A stretch of DNA of 64,000 bases from Deltaproteobacteria bacterium (GCA_024276465.1 JAJRXD010000068.1:1-64000); one strand, 5' to 3'; positions 8,507 through 18,004 are shown, numbered from the stretch's first letter. Program-made: numbers and translations. Notes: a model not told the origin generated them from the sequence alone.

Positions 8507-10209
8507 ATGCTACAGGAATTATATGTAAAAGATTTTGCCATAATAGACTCAATGCATCTTTCATTTAATGAAGGGCTGACAGTACTGTCGGGTGAAACAG
8601 GTGCCGGCAAATCTATTATTGCAGGAGCGCTTGGGCTCCTTATGGGTGGCAGGGCATCTGCAGAGCTCATACGCACTGCCAGGGATGAAGCTGTGGTTGA
8701 AGCAATTTTTAATTCAAAAAACAACCCCAGAATAAAGAAGCTGCTTTCATCTTGGGGGCTGGGGGCTGATGATGATCCAATAATCCTTAGAAGGACCATT
8801 TCAAGGGGGGGTAAAAATAAAATATTTATTGGCAATCGCCTTGCGACAACCCAGATGCTTTCCCAGATCGGGGGACACCTGATTGATATTTCAGGACAGT
8901 ATTCGCAGCAGCTTCTGCTTCAGACAGACCACCATATTGATATAATAGATGCTTTCGGAAATGGTTTGTCACTCAGGAAGCAGTACCAGGATATTTACGA
9001 CGGGTTTAAGGAGAAGGCCAGTGAGTTGAAATATCTTTTAACCTGTGAGGATGAAATTGCCAACAAAAATGAGCTTTTGACATTTCAATATGATGAGATA
9101 AAAAAAGGGCAGTTTTTTCCTGAAGAGGAAGATCTGCTTTTAAAAGAAAGAAAGATTCTTTCAAATTCAAAAAATTTGTATGAAAAGACATACAGGATTT
9201 ATTCAAGCATTTACGAAGATGACAGTGCATACCTCATGGCACTCAAAAAAAATCTGAGAGAGCTTGGGGAAGCATCAGAAATAGATCACAGCCTTGAACC
9301 GTTAAAAGAAAGATTTGAATCCTTTTTAATAAACCTCGAAGATACTGCATTTTCACTGAGGGATTATGCAGAGAAAGTCAATATGGATCAGGGAAGGCTT
9401 GAGGCAGTTGAAGATCGCCTGGATGAAATTCAATTGATGAAGAAAAAATACGGAAAGTCCATTGAAGATATTTTAACATACCAGAAAGAGATTGAAAGTG
9501 AACTGAAGGGGATTGCTGGCAGTTCAAAAAGAATAGAAGAGCTAAGGCAGTCATTGTTTTTATCTGCTGACAGGCTCTGGGAAGTGGCGGAACAATTGTC
9601 AGAAAAAAGGATGAAAGCAGCTGCTGAACTGAAAAGAAAGGTGGAAGCTGAGCTTGCTGCTATTGGAATGGAGAAGTCTTCCTTTACTGCTGTGATAAGA
9701 AGAGCTGAAAAAGCATCCTTTGCTGACCCTGAAATGTCCATAAAGGGACTTAACAGTTGTGGCATGGATGATGTTGAGTTTGTTATTTCACCTAACCAGG
9801 GGGAGGACTCAAAACCTTTGTCCAGAATTGCTTCAGGAGGCGAGATGTCACGGATAGTCCTTGCGATCAAAAAATTCTTGCTGGCAATTATGGTGTTTCC
9901 ACACTTCTCTTTGATGAAGTAGACGCAGGTATTGGCGGTGCGATTGCAGAATCTGTTGGTGTTAAACTCAAGAAAATTGCAAAATCACATCAGGTTTTAT
10001 GCATAACGCATCTGCCGCAAATTGCCTGTTACGCAGATTATCATTATAATGTCAGAAAGACTTTAAATAATGGAAGAACAGTTGTCTGTGTCGAACTTCT
10101 GGACGATAAAGGCAGGCTGGACGAGATATCAAGGATGTTAGGCGGAAAAAATATTTCCAAGAAGACAAGGGCACACGCTTCGGAAATGATGGGCAATGCA
10201 AATGCATGA
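8507..10209 (+). CDS. recN: DNA repair protein RecN, split by a -1 frameshift
   Basis: SMC-like ATPase acting in double-strand-break repair. The N-terminal half has the Walker A GETGAGKS near residue 30, followed by a long coiled coil and the ABC signature ASGGEMSR. The first frame then runs out at a TAG (9920-9922). The missing C terminus, with Walker B LLFDEVDAGIGG and the His-loop ITHLPQIA, continues in the -1 frame to a TGA at 10207-10209. The switch is at a run of six A (9869-9874), reading C-AAA-AAA-TTC. Joined, the product is about 567 residues, normal for RecN. Causes could be a missed A in assembly, a true mutation, or slippage on the A run. Confidence 0.9.
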
Positions 10210-10248
10210 GGGGCCATGAAGCCTGGTACAGAGGTACAGGATACCTGA

Positions 10249-10704
10249 ATGATAAAAAAGGCAACAATAAATCATGTTAGGGAAATTCATTCTATTCTTT
10301 CTTTGTATTCACAAAAGGGAATTCTCCTTGGCAGGTCGCTGAGTGAGCTTTATGACCAGTTAAGAGATTTTGTGGTTTCGCTGGATGCTGATGATAATTC
10401 TGTTGTCGGAACCTGCAGTTTACATATTTGCTGGGAGGATATTGCTGAAATCCGGTCGCTTGCTGTAAAGGAGGTATATGCAGGCAGGGGAATTGGTAAG
10501 AGGCTGGTAAGTGCCTGTATTGATGAAGCGTTACAAATAGGTATTAAAAGGCTGTTTGTTCTGACATATGTCCCTGACTTTTTCAGCAATCTTGGGTTCC
10601 ATTCAGTTGATAAATCTGTGCTGCCTCACAAGGTCTGGTCTGACTGTATAAACTGTATTAAATTTCCTGGCTGTGATGAAGAGGCAATGATGATGAAAAT
10701 CTGA
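10249..10704 (+). CDS. argA: Short-form N-acetylglutamate synthase (GNAT)
   Basis: 151-residue GNAT-fold acetyltransferase. The acetyl-CoA loop is visible as AGRGIGKRL. The C-terminal signature LPHKVWSDCINCIKFPGCDEEAM, with a DCxxCxxFPxCDE pattern, is what I associate with the stand-alone NAGS enzymes of delta-proteobacteria and actinobacteria. These make N-acetylglutamate at the first step of arginine synthesis and lack the kinase-like domain of E. coli ArgA. It lies 39 bases after the reconstructed recN end and converges with the next gene. The substrate is inferred from this family resemblance. Confidence 0.7.
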   Translation: MIKKATINHVREIHSILSLYSQKGILLGRSLSELYDQLRDFVVSLDADDNSVVGTCSLHICWEDIAEIRSLAVKEVYAGRGIGKRLVSACIDEALQIGIKRLFVLTYVPDFFSNLGFHSVDKSVLPHKVWSDCINCIKFPGCDEEAMMMKI

Positions 10705-10768
10705 TGATTGTAAAATCAGTCCATCAATCAATATATTCTTTTTTTCTGAGGAGTCGGTTTCCAGCTTA

Positions 10769-11743
10769 TTATTTATTATTGTCTGTAGAAGTATCAGTAA
10801 AAAAATAGCGGTCAAAAAGTTTATGGTAACTTGTCCATTTTGTGCCTGGCTTTTTTTCCTTTTTTATAAATTGGAGAAGACCATACATTTTTGCATCCAT
10901 GTCATCTAAATAGCTGAGCAGCAATGATTCAGGTGTTTTTGGTCGTTTTGGCGAGCCGAACTCATACTGTCCATGGTGGCTTAAAACAAGATGCTTAATG
11001 ACCAGTGCAAGACCTTCCGGAAAATCAGGGAGCAGTTTTAATTTATCGTTGATAAGCTCAACCCCGATTGTTATATGGCCAACAAGGCGTCCAGCATCCG
11101 TATAGTCAAAATTTCTGTCATATGAGAGCTCATATATTTTCCCTATATCATGCAGGATTGCTCCTGTAATCAGGATGTCTCTGTTTACATTATTGAAATG
11201 CCTGATAAGGTCATTTGCAAGGCGTGTGACGCTTAAGGTATGCTCGAGAAGTCCACCAAGATAATCGTGGTGAATGGATTTGGCTGCCGGGGCTGCCTTG
11301 AAGGATGAAACAATATCAGAATCATTAAAAACTGTTTGAAGTAATTTTTTAAGATGAATATTGCCTATTGTTTCAACAATTGACATAAGCTCGTTGTAGG
11401 ATTCGTTGAGATCATTTTCAGAGGCAGGAAGAAATTCACATAGAACACTTTCATCGCAATCGTGTTTTTCTATATCGCTTATGTTAAGCTGTAATACACC
11501 CTGGTAAAGGATAGAGTGTGACTTGATTTTTACAATATCTCCCTGGGAAAAAAAATTTCCAAATTTTTCCGCATTGTCCCATATCCGGCCTTTCACATGC
11601 CCTGTTTTGTCACTGAGATTAAGTGCTAAATATGGTTTTCCGTTTTTTGTAATCCCGTTGTTTTTATCTTTAACTAAAAAAAGGCCCTCAATTTTGGTTT
11701 GATCCTTAATGTCCTTAACGTAGATACCTTTTTTTTCACACAT
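10769..11743 (-). CDS. OB-fold / HD-domain protein, YhaM-type 3'-5' exoribonuclease
   Basis: 324 residues. An N-terminal OB fold (about 15-90: YLALNLSDKTGHVKGRIWD) is followed by an HD phosphohydrolase domain with HHDYLGGLLEHTLSV, the paired HD in LHDIGKIYEL, and VLSHHGQYEFGSPKRPKTPES. This architecture and the LSHHG...P.TPE tail are those of YhaM/CBF1, metal-dependent 3'-5' exonucleases for RNA and ssDNA. The start codon follows an AAAGGAAA site. It is the last gene on the minus strand before the convergent acetyltransferase. The nuclease role is inferred from the family. Confidence 0.85.
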   Translation of the reverse strand: MCEKKGIYVKDIKDQTKIEGLFLVKDKNNGITKNGKPYLALNLSDKTGHVKGRIWDNAEKFGNFFSQGDIVKIKSHSILYQGVLQLNISDIEKHDCDESVLCEFLPASENDLNESYNELMSIVETIGNIHLKKLLQTVFNDSDIVSSFKAAPAAKSIHHDYLGGLLEHTLSVTRLANDLIRHFNNVNRDILITGAILHDIGKIYELSYDRNFDYTDAGRLVGHITIGVELINDKLKLLPDFPEGLALVIKHLVLSHHGQYEFGSPKRPKTPESLLLSYLDDMDAKMYGLLQFIKKEKKPGTKWTSYHKLFDRYFFTDTSTDNNK

Positions 11744-11875
11744 AGATATTTCCTTTCAGGGGAATAAATTGTCCGGGGGTTAGGTGTGCAAAATCATTTT
11801 GATGCGTTTAAACTGAATTTGCTGTGGTAATCTACGGCAAATTCGGAGTTAAAAGAGTATTTCGCACAAGAAGCA

Positions 11876-13018
11876 TTAGCTTAACGAGTCCGATTTCAGG
11901 TGGAGAGAATCGGATAAATCTTCTGTTTTTTTATTGTCGCTTTCAGCAGATTTCACTTCGATGTCATCAATTTTGATTTTAAGACGCAGATCATTAGCGC
12001 TGTCAGCATAAGCAATTGCATTTTCGTAGGATATTTTTCCTGATTTGTAAATTTGATAAATCGACTGATCAAAAGTCACCATTCCCTCACGGTTGCCGGC
12101 AGACATTGCCTCTTTAAGAACGTCAATTTTTCGCTTCATAATCAGGTCCTTTACCCGTGGAGTGTCAATAAGAATTTCAATGGCTGCAACACGTTTTCCG
12201 TCAACCGAAGGAATAAGTCTTTGTGAAATTATTGCTCTGATATTTAAGCCCATCTGAAAATATACCTGTTCCTGCTTCTCATGCGGGAAAAAGTTCATTA
12301 TTCTTTCAATTGCCTGATTAGCATTATTTGCATGCAGTGTGGACAGGCAGAGGTGCCCTGTTTCAGCAAAAGCTACAGCTGCTTCCATGGTCTCCATATC
12401 CCTTATTTCACCTATCAGGATAACGTCAGGAGCCTGACGCAGGGTGTTTTTAAGTGCTTCACTGTAGCTCAGGGTGTCAAGGCCTATTTCCCTCTGTGTA
12501 ACAATACATTTTTTGTGGCGATGCATAAACTCAACAGGATCTTCAATGGTAATAATGTGACCGGTTGTATTGGAATTTCTGTAATCTGTCATGGCAGCAA
12601 GTGTAGTTGATTTACCGGTCCCGGTGCCACCAACAAGAAGTACAAGGCCGCGTTTGGACAAGCTTATCTCTTTAAGTATTTCAGGCAGCTCTAAATCATT
12701 TAATGTTTCTATTTCCAGCTTAATTCTGCGAAAAACAAGACCTGCAAATCCCATTTGCCTGAAAATGTTAACCCTGAATCGCCCAATTTCAGGATAGTAA
12801 AGGCTCAGATTCATTTCCATCTTTTCCGAGAATGCAGCTTTTTGTTTTTCACTCAAGAGGGATTGAGCTATTTCCTCAGTTTGGTGAGACGTGAGCTTCG
12901 TATCCCCGTATGGCCGGGTAACACCCTCTACCCGGAACAAAGGAGGGCTGTCAACTGTCAGGTAAAGGTCAGATGCATTTGATTGTACCACTAAATGAAG
13001 CAGCTCTTTAATGGTCAT
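11876..13018 (-). CDS. pilU: Type IV pilus ATPase PilU-like
   Basis: 380-residue hexameric secretion ATPase of the PilT/PilU group, which powers pilus retraction at the inner membrane. Walker A GGTGTGKSTT, Asp box ITIEDPVEF, Walker B VILIGEIRD and the His box LSTLHANN are all present. Compared with PilT it has an extra C-terminal tail rich in charged residues and the MVTFDQSIY stretch seen in PilU proteins. It lies 49 bases downstream of pilT in the same direction, so the two form an operon. PilU normally helps PilT and depends on it. Confidence 0.88.
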   Translation of the reverse strand: MTIKELLHLVVQSNASDLYLTVDSPPLFRVEGVTRPYGDTKLTSHQTEEIAQSLLSEKQKAAFSEKMEMNLSLYYPEIGRFRVNIFRQMGFAGLVFRRIKLEIETLNDLELPEILKEISLSKRGLVLLVGGTGTGKSTTLAAMTDYRNSNTTGHIITIEDPVEFMHRHKKCIVTQREIGLDTLSYSEALKNTLRQAPDVILIGEIRDMETMEAAVAFAETGHLCLSTLHANNANQAIERIMNFFPHEKQEQVYFQMGLNIRAIISQRLIPSVDGKRVAAIEILIDTPRVKDLIMKRKIDVLKEAMSAGNREGMVTFDQSIYQIYKSGKISYENAIAYADSANDLRLKIKIDDIEVKSAESDNKKTEDLSDSLHLKSDSLS

Positions 13019-13067
13019 TGTTTAATTTCCCTGTTTGTTTTAAAAAAATTGATGAAGCTGTTAAAAT

Positions 13068-14105
13068 TTACTCTACGATTTCAGTTAAAAGACCTTCAAC
13101 AGATTCAGCGTCAATTACCCTTCGGCTGATGAACTCTTTAATCGAAGCTTCCATGGTCTGCATTCCATATTTTTGGCCGGTCTGCATCGAAGACGGAATC
13201 TGTGATATTTTTCCTTCACGTATGAGATTCCTGATTGCTGGAGTGGCTATCATAATTTCAAGAGCTGCAACCCGTCCTGAGCCGTCACGTTTTTTTAAAA
13301 GCCTTTGAGAGATAACAGACTGAATCGTCTCTGAAAACTGGGTTCGTATCTGTGCCTGCTGTCCTGCTGGAAAAACATCGATAATACGGTCAATCGTTTT
13401 CGGAGCACTGTTGGTATGCAGGGTTGCAAAAACAAGGTGACCTGTTTCTGCTGCTGTGACAGCAAGCTGAATAGTTTCAAGATCTCTCATTTCGCCAACT
13501 AAAATTACATCAGGATCCTCACGAAGAGCGCTTCTCAGGGCATTTGCAAAACTGTACGTGTGTTCATTTAACTCACGTTGATTTACGAGACAGTTTTTTG
13601 ATGTGTGTACGAACTCAATAGGATCTTCTATTGTAAGAATATGTTCTCTCCTTTCATTGTTGATAAGGTCGATCATTGAAGCAAGGGTAGTTGATTTTCC
13701 GCTTCCGGTGGGGCCTGTGACAAGCACAAGTCCTTTTTTGTAACCAGCAATCTTCCGGCATATTTTTGGCAACCCAAGTTCATCAAAAGTCTGGATCTTT
13801 GTTGGTATGGTTCGAAAAACAGCGGACTCTCCCCGGTTCTGATAAAAACAATTTACACGGAATCTGCCGAACTCCTCACCTAATGACAGGGAAAAATCCA
13901 GCTCTTTATTTTCTTCCAGCACTTTTCTCTGTCTGTCATTCAGAACATCATAAATCATTTTATGTGTCAGGTCTTTGGTAAGAGGCTCCATTTCGATTTT
14001 TTTTATCTCACCGTGAATGCGCAGCAGAGGCGGCTCGCCTGCACTGATATGCATGTCAGAGGCCTTTTGTTTAACTGCAAACATTAAAAGTTCGGAAATA
14101 TCCAT
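13068..14105 (-). CDS. pilT: Type IV pilus retraction ATPase PilT
   Basis: 345 residues with the full PilT set: an N-terminal domain opening MDISELL...KASDMHISAGEPP, Walker A GPTGSGKSTT, ILTIEDPIEF, the Walker B strand VILVGEMRD, FATLHTNSA, and AIRNLIREGK near the C terminus, the AIRNLIRE region needed for retraction. The start has an AGGAGG site 12 bases upstream. It drives pilus depolymerisation for twitching motility and DNA uptake. First gene of a two-gene operon with pilU; no pilin or assembly genes are in the window. Confidence 0.95.
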   Translation of the reverse strand: MDISELLMFAVKQKASDMHISAGEPPLLRIHGEIKKIEMEPLTKDLTHKMIYDVLNDRQRKVLEENKELDFSLSLGEEFGRFRVNCFYQNRGESAVFRTIPTKIQTFDELGLPKICRKIAGYKKGLVLVTGPTGSGKSTTLASMIDLINNERREHILTIEDPIEFVHTSKNCLVNQRELNEHTYSFANALRSALREDPDVILVGEMRDLETIQLAVTAAETGHLVFATLHTNSAPKTIDRIIDVFPAGQQAQIRTQFSETIQSVISQRLLKKRDGSGRVAALEIMIATPAIRNLIREGKISQIPSSMQTGQKYGMQTMEASIKEFISRRVIDAESVEGLLTEIVE

Positions 14106-14394
14106 TTATTTATATAACCTCCTGAAAAAGAAGAGCTTGTCATGTATGCTGTCTGTAAATATTGATGAAGTTATTGGTGAAGTTGTCAATGTTTAGAAAC
14201 GGCTTATTACAGGCTCACAGTCTATTCAGAAAATATAAATATATCAACAAAAAAAATCAGAAGTTTGTCTGAAAATACTCAATGTTACGTTTACTGCACA
14301 GGTGGTTCAGAGTAAGTTGTGATTGTATTTTTAACGCTTTTTTGTTAAATTTACTTTGCAGAGAGAAAAATAAATTTACTGGAAAAACAATTTC

Positions 14395-15144
14395 ATGTCT
14401 ATAAAAACCCTGATTAAAAAATTTAAAAACATGTTTTTTGCTGATAAACAAATTCCCTGCAATATGGGGCTGCAGCAAAATATTGGATACTTTTTCCAGG
14501 ATATGGAGCTTTTAGAGGAGGCAGTCACACATAAGTCCTTTGCAAATGAGAAACAGCATGAAAACAGTTTCGGCAATGAACGGCTTGAATTCCTTGGAGA
14601 TGCTGTTTTGGAGCTTGTTATCAGCCATATTCTTATGGAGCGCTGTAAAAGCTGTTCTGAAGGAAAACTTTCCAATATGCGTGCTGCAATTGTAAACAAG
14701 GACGCGCTTTCTTCCATTGCTCTGCAGTTAGATATCGGCAAATATATTCTCCTCAGCCATGGTGAAGAAGAAAACATGGGAAGGGAGAAAAAGACAATTT
14801 TATCAAATGTTTATGAGGCTGTCATAGCTGCTGTATATTATGACGGAGGGTATGAAAAAGTTTTTAGTATGATAGAGTCTCATTTTACAAGTCTTTTAGA
14901 AGAAGTTGCACAAAAGGGGTTTTTCAGAGACTACAAAAGCAGATTGCAGGAATATACTCAAAGAACGCACAATACAATACCTGAATATAAAATACTGACT
15001 GTTGCAGGGCCTAATCATAGAAAAATTTTTGAGATACAGGTTGCTATCAACGATGTGTGCTATGGTAAAGGGCAGGGACCAAATAAAAAGGAAGCAGAGC
15101 AGCAGGCAGCAAGAAGAACACTTAAAGAGTTATTAAATGAGTAA
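14395..15144 (+). CDS. rnc: Ribonuclease III
   Basis: Endonuclease cutting double-stranded RNA, including rRNA precursors. The signature NERLEFLGDAVLEL is intact, as is the second acidic helix around SNVYEAVIAAVYYDGGY. The dsRNA-binding domain lies at about residues 175-248 (KSRLQEYTQ...KKEAEQQAARRTLKELL). At 249 residues it is about 25 longer than E. coli RNase III because of a basic N-terminal extension; a later start is possible. The stop overlaps the start of der by 8 bases, so the genes are translationally coupled. Confidence 0.96.
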   Translation: MSIKTLIKKFKNMFFADKQIPCNMGLQQNIGYFFQDMELLEEAVTHKSFANEKQHENSFGNERLEFLGDAVLELVISHILMERCKSCSEGKLSNMRAAIVNKDALSSIALQLDIGKYILLSHGEEENMGREKKTILSNVYEAVIAAVYYDGGYEKVFSMIESHFTSLLEEVAQKGFFRDYKSRLQEYTQRTHNTIPEYKILTVAGPNHRKIFEIQVAINDVCYGKGQGPNKKEAEQQAARRTLKELLNE

Positions 15145-16462
15145 TATAAAACCCGTAGTAGCGATTATAGGTCGTCCCAATGTTGGCAAGTCAACGCTTT
15201 TCAACGCCATAGCAAGAAGAAATATTGCAATTATTGATGATTTGCCAGGTGTCACCCGGGATCGAAATTATATTGATGTTGCCTGGCATGAAAGCTCATT
15301 CATGCTTGTTGATACTGGTGGTTTTGATCCTGAATCTAAAGATGATATTTCGAATCTTGTTAAGGAACATGCACGGATGGCAGTTGATGAAGCTGATGTG
15401 ATTATTATGCTCATGGACGGTAAGGATGGGCTGCTTTATGGTGATCTTGAAATAGCACAGATACTTCAAAAAACCAGGAAGCCTGTTTTATATGCTGTCA
15501 ATAAAGTTGAAAGTAATAAAACAAAAGCAGATACCCCGGATTTTTACAGGCTGGGAGTAGAGACAATTTTAAATATTTCTGCCAGGGAGAGAATTGGTGT
15601 CTCAGAGCTTCTGGAGGAGGTTTGCAGAAATATTCCAAAGTATCAGGAAAAGAAACTTTCTGATGATGAGACTGTTGTTGCAATAATAGGCCGGCCTAAT
15701 GTTGGAAAGTCTTCACTTGTAAACAGGCTTTTGGGCTACGAGCGAGCGCTTGTCAGTAAAAAGGCAGGAACTACCCGTGATCCGGTAGACAGCTTTATGC
15801 GCTATAATAAGAAAACAATACGATTTATAGATACTGCAGGAATAAGAAGAAAAAGCCGCATTAACTACAGTCTTGAAAGATACAGCGTATTTCAGGCGTT
15901 GAGAAGTATCAGCAGATCATCTTTAAGCATTTTTATTATTGATGCTTCACAAGGCATATCTTCTCAGGATGAAAAACTTGCAGCTCAGATTTACGACAGG
16001 CAAAGAGCCTGTATATTAGTGGTTAACAAATGGGACCTGATTGAGAAAGACACTAAAACACATGAAAAATTTATTGAGCAGATTCGCAGCAAGCTGGCTT
16101 TTATGGATTTTGCTCCCATAGTCACTGTTTCTGCATTGACAGGTTTCAGAGTGAGAAAGATACTTGATTCCATTGGTGAAATTGAAAGTACATATCTGAA
16201 ACGGGTCCAAACCTCCAGGCTTAACAGTGAAATACAGGACATATGCAGAAGAAAAACACCGCCACGCGGGCCTAATGGAAGAACAAAGATTTATTATGCA
16301 ACCCAGGTTGCCAAAGGCCCTCCAACCTTTAAGCTGTTTACTAATAATCCAGGGGCGTTTCCCCTGCATTACAGAAAGTACCTGGAAAGATCTATCAGAG
16401 AAAGGTTTAGTCTGGACGGTTCCCCCATTTGTCTGCAGTTTTCCGGCAGACATAATACCTGA
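15137..16462 (+). CDS. der: Ribosome biogenesis GTPase Der (EngA)
   Basis: Double-GTPase protein needed for 50S assembly. Two G domains are visible, each with a GRPNVGKS P-loop, DTGG or DTAG, and NK.E/NKWD specificity motifs. A C-terminal KH-like domain follows (ending KYLERSIRERFSLDGSPICLQFSGR). At 441 residues it is full length. The start overlaps rnc by 8 bases (ATGAGTAAT at the rnc end). The rnc-der pairing places an rRNA-processing nuclease with an rRNA-assembly GTPase. Confidence 0.97.
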   Translation: MSNIKPVVAIIGRPNVGKSTLFNAIARRNIAIIDDLPGVTRDRNYIDVAWHESSFMLVDTGGFDPESKDDISNLVKEHARMAVDEADVIIMLMDGKDGLLYGDLEIAQILQKTRKPVLYAVNKVESNKTKADTPDFYRLGVETILNISARERIGVSELLEEVCRNIPKYQEKKLSDDETVVAIIGRPNVGKSSLVNRLLGYERALVSKKAGTTRDPVDSFMRYNKKTIRFIDTAGIRRKSRINYSLERYSVFQALRSISRSSLSIFIIDASQGISSQDEKLAAQIYDRQRACILVVNKWDLIEKDTKTHEKFIEQIRSKLAFMDFAPIVTVSALTGFRVRKILDSIGEIESTYLKRVQTSRLNSEIQDICRRKTPPRGPNGRTKIYYATQVAKGPPTFKLFTNNPGAFPLHYRKYLERSIRERFSLDGSPICLQFSGRHNT

Positions 16463-16475
16463 ATAAACGGTTTTT

Positions 16476-16721
16476 TCATTTTTCAGCACTGCCTGCACGT
16501 AAAGCCTCCCTGGCAATGGATTTTGTCAGTGTGCTTATTCCTCTTGTTGAATCAGTCAAAATATCAATAGATTTTTTATCATTTGTCCCGGCAATTCCGA
16601 TTAATGCCAGTGTATTTCTGACTGCCCATTGTACTTGTTCACTGTTTAAGCCCGGGAACTGCTTTCTATAGTGCTCTTCAAGCCGGGTTGATTTCAGATG
16701 TTCTTCACCCGGTGTTTGCAT
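16476..16721 (-). CDS. Small hypothetical protein
   Basis: 81-residue protein I do not recognise. The ATG at 16721 is chosen over a further upstream in-frame start at 16769 because an AAAGGAGG ribosome-binding site sits at ideal spacing before it. The sequence is soluble and mildly charged, with QFPGLNSEQVQWAVRNTLALIGIAG and a predicted helical C terminus; no signal peptide or membrane segment. It converges on der with only 13 bases between them. The strong ribosome-binding site suggests it is a real, expressed gene. Confidence 0.6.
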   Translation of the reverse strand: MQTPGEEHLKSTRLEEHYRKQFPGLNSEQVQWAVRNTLALIGIAGTNDKKSIDILTDSTRGISTLTKSIAREALRAGSAEK

Positions 16722-16953
16722 GGCTGGTTCCTCCTTTAGTAATGCATTCCTTAGCTTATAATGGAACAAACTTATGAAGAATACTATGGGACAAAAACCT
16801 CATTTTTATAGGGAATTTTCCTGAATTAATGAAATAGTTTTGACAGACTCGCCAGCGACCTTCAGGAAAAGCAGTGCCCGCTTGCCAGAATTTACGTCTG
16901 TTTTATTGTTGAAGGACAACAAAAATTCTACAACTCATAACTCAAAAAAAGAC

Positions 16954-16981
16954 TTGCAATCATTTTCCCATGTGTTATTTT
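16954..16981 (+). promoter_or_regulatory. Candidate sigma70 promoter for the cold-shock gene
   Basis: TTGCAA (16954-16959) and TATTTT (16976-16981) are 16 bases apart. Transcription from about 16989 would give a leader near 196 nt, similar in length to the long leaders of cspA-type mRNAs. Match to consensus is moderate. Confidence 0.35.
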
Positions 16982-17033
16982 TAACTCTGTACCTGAAGCG
17001 CAGCACCTGATTGTAGTCACTAAGTAAAAATTC

Positions 17034-17070
17034 AAAGACCACACACTCCGCAAAAGGGTGTGAGGTCTTT
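17034..17070 (+). promoter_or_regulatory. Leader hairpin upstream of csp (attenuator-like)
   Basis: AAAGACC-A-CACAC pairs with GTGTG-A-GGTCTTT around an 11-base loop, giving a 12-bp stem with one A/A mismatch followed by a short U run (TTTT). It lies in the predicted leader of the cold-shock gene, or terminates something upstream. The structure is seen in the sequence; the regulatory role is inferred. Confidence 0.5.
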
Positions 17071-17184
17071 TCTGATTTGAGGACTAACAACAATTAGACT
17101 GCCTGTCCGGATCACATACAGCGCTGACCGGGCACAAACATTCAATGGTTCCATGCAGGGACCAGAACAAAGGAGTAAAGAGTT

Positions 17185-17385
17185 ATGAAAGAAGGAACAG
17201 TAAAATGGTTTAATGATTCAAAGGGCTTTGGTTTTATTGAGCAGGATGGTGGCTCGGACGTGTTCGTACACCAATCTGCCATTAAATCTGATGGTTTCAG
17301 AACCCTTCAGGAGGGTTCCCGGGTCCAGTTTGACGTTGTCGAGGGCGAGAAAGGCCCGGCAGCTGCCAATGTCGTTGAGCTGTAA
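17185..17385 (+). CDS. Cold-shock domain protein (CspA family)
   Basis: 66-residue single cold-shock domain, a five-strand OB fold binding single-stranded RNA and DNA. The RNP1 motif (KGFGFIEQ) and RNP2 motif (DVFVHQSAI) with their aromatic residues are intact, as is the opening [11 protein letters not shown]. An AAAGGAG site precedes the ATG. The long upstream leader with a hairpin suggests post-transcriptional control, as in cspA. A strong terminator follows at 17410-17440. Whether it is cold-induced or constitutive cannot be read from the sequence. Confidence 0.95.
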   Translation: MKEGTVKWFNDSKGFGFIEQDGGSDVFVHQSAIKSDGFRTLQEGSRVQFDVVEGEKGPAAANVVEL

Positions 17386-17407
17386 GAATCTGTTATAAGC
17401 TGGAAGT

Positions 17408-17680
17408 TCAAAAAGCCCCGCCCTGTGCGGGGCTTTTTTTATGGATGAGGATTTTTTTCCTGTCGCGTGGCCCCCGGTTTCTTATGATAAGCCCGTTCAG
17501 AAAGCGGCGCAGAACCTGGTCACCGCACTCCTTATAGTTCCTGTGGTCCGGATGACGAAAAAGTGCATTTAGCTCGGTTTTGCTGATCTTGAAATCAGCC
17601 AGCTTTAAAATCTCAATCATATCAGTATCTTTCAGTTCCAGGGCAATCCTTAGTTTCTTAAGGATATCATTGTTGGTCAT
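17408..17680 (-). CDS. DUF1456 (YehS-like) protein, single-repeat, probably shortened
   Basis: 90 residues. The opening MTNNDILKKLRIALELKDTDMIEILKLADF and LFRHPDHRNYKECGDQVLRRFLNGLI match the first repeat of DUF1456/YehS proteins, whose function is unknown. Usual members have two such repeats and about 150 residues. Here the second repeat is absent, and the last nine codons (KSPAQGGAF) are read out of the terminator hairpin shared with csp. This suggests a 3' truncation with a fortuitous new tail. The start is normal. Confidence 0.65.
   Translation of the reverse strand: MTNNDILKKLRIALELKDTDMIEILKLADFKISKTELNALFRHPDHRNYKECGDQVLRRFLNGLIIRNRGPRDRKKILIHKKSPAQGGAF
17410..17440 (+). terminator. 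Rho-independent terminator of csp
   Basis: AAAAGCCCCGC and GCGGGGCTTTT form a perfect GC-rich stem around a CCTGT loop, followed by a run of seven T. It lies 25 bases after the csp stop. The A run on the other side lets it work on the minus strand too, but there it overlaps the 3' end of the DUF1456-like gene. Confidence 0.9.
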
Positions 17681-18004
17681 TGTTTTCTCGATTTCTTTTT
17701 CAACAGAGTGACAGCCAGACGGGGAACGTTTTAACAGCTGTTTAATTGGATTCCATTCTTCTCAGTGGAAATAAGCCTTTTTTATAAGGGGCTCCGGGTC
17801 GTTGTTTTTTGTTTGAATAATTCGCTTTTCAGCGGAAAAGTATAGAAAATGTGTGCTTTTGGGTCAAGATAAAAATTCTCATATGTAAAATCAAAATTTG
17901 TTGCCTGATTTACCCGGATGAATTATGCTGATTTATGCTTGTTCAGGCTTTTTTTATTTTCAAACCAGTGTCCAGGAGAGGGTGTACGAAGGGAGAAAAA
18001 ACTG
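17681..18004. other. Intergenic region, no feature seen
   Basis: AT-rich spacer between the divergent DUF1456-like and DUF1232-like genes. I see no open frame with coding character, no RNA gene and no clear hairpin. Confidence 0.35.

Larger units (their letters stand above)
16722..17184. other. Intergenic region with cold-shock leader
   Basis: About 460 bases between a divergent small gene and the cold-shock gene. It contains a candidate promoter (16954-16981) and a stable hairpin (17034-17070), both listed separately. No open frame or RNA gene is otherwise apparent. Confidence 0.4.

Noticed and set aside
9835-9880. Programmed dnaX-type frameshift in recN
   Set aside because: The slippery run fits, but the AGGAGG upstream is about 28 bases away and simply encodes the Ser-Gly-Gly motif, and no clear downstream stem is visible; a homopolymer error is as likely.
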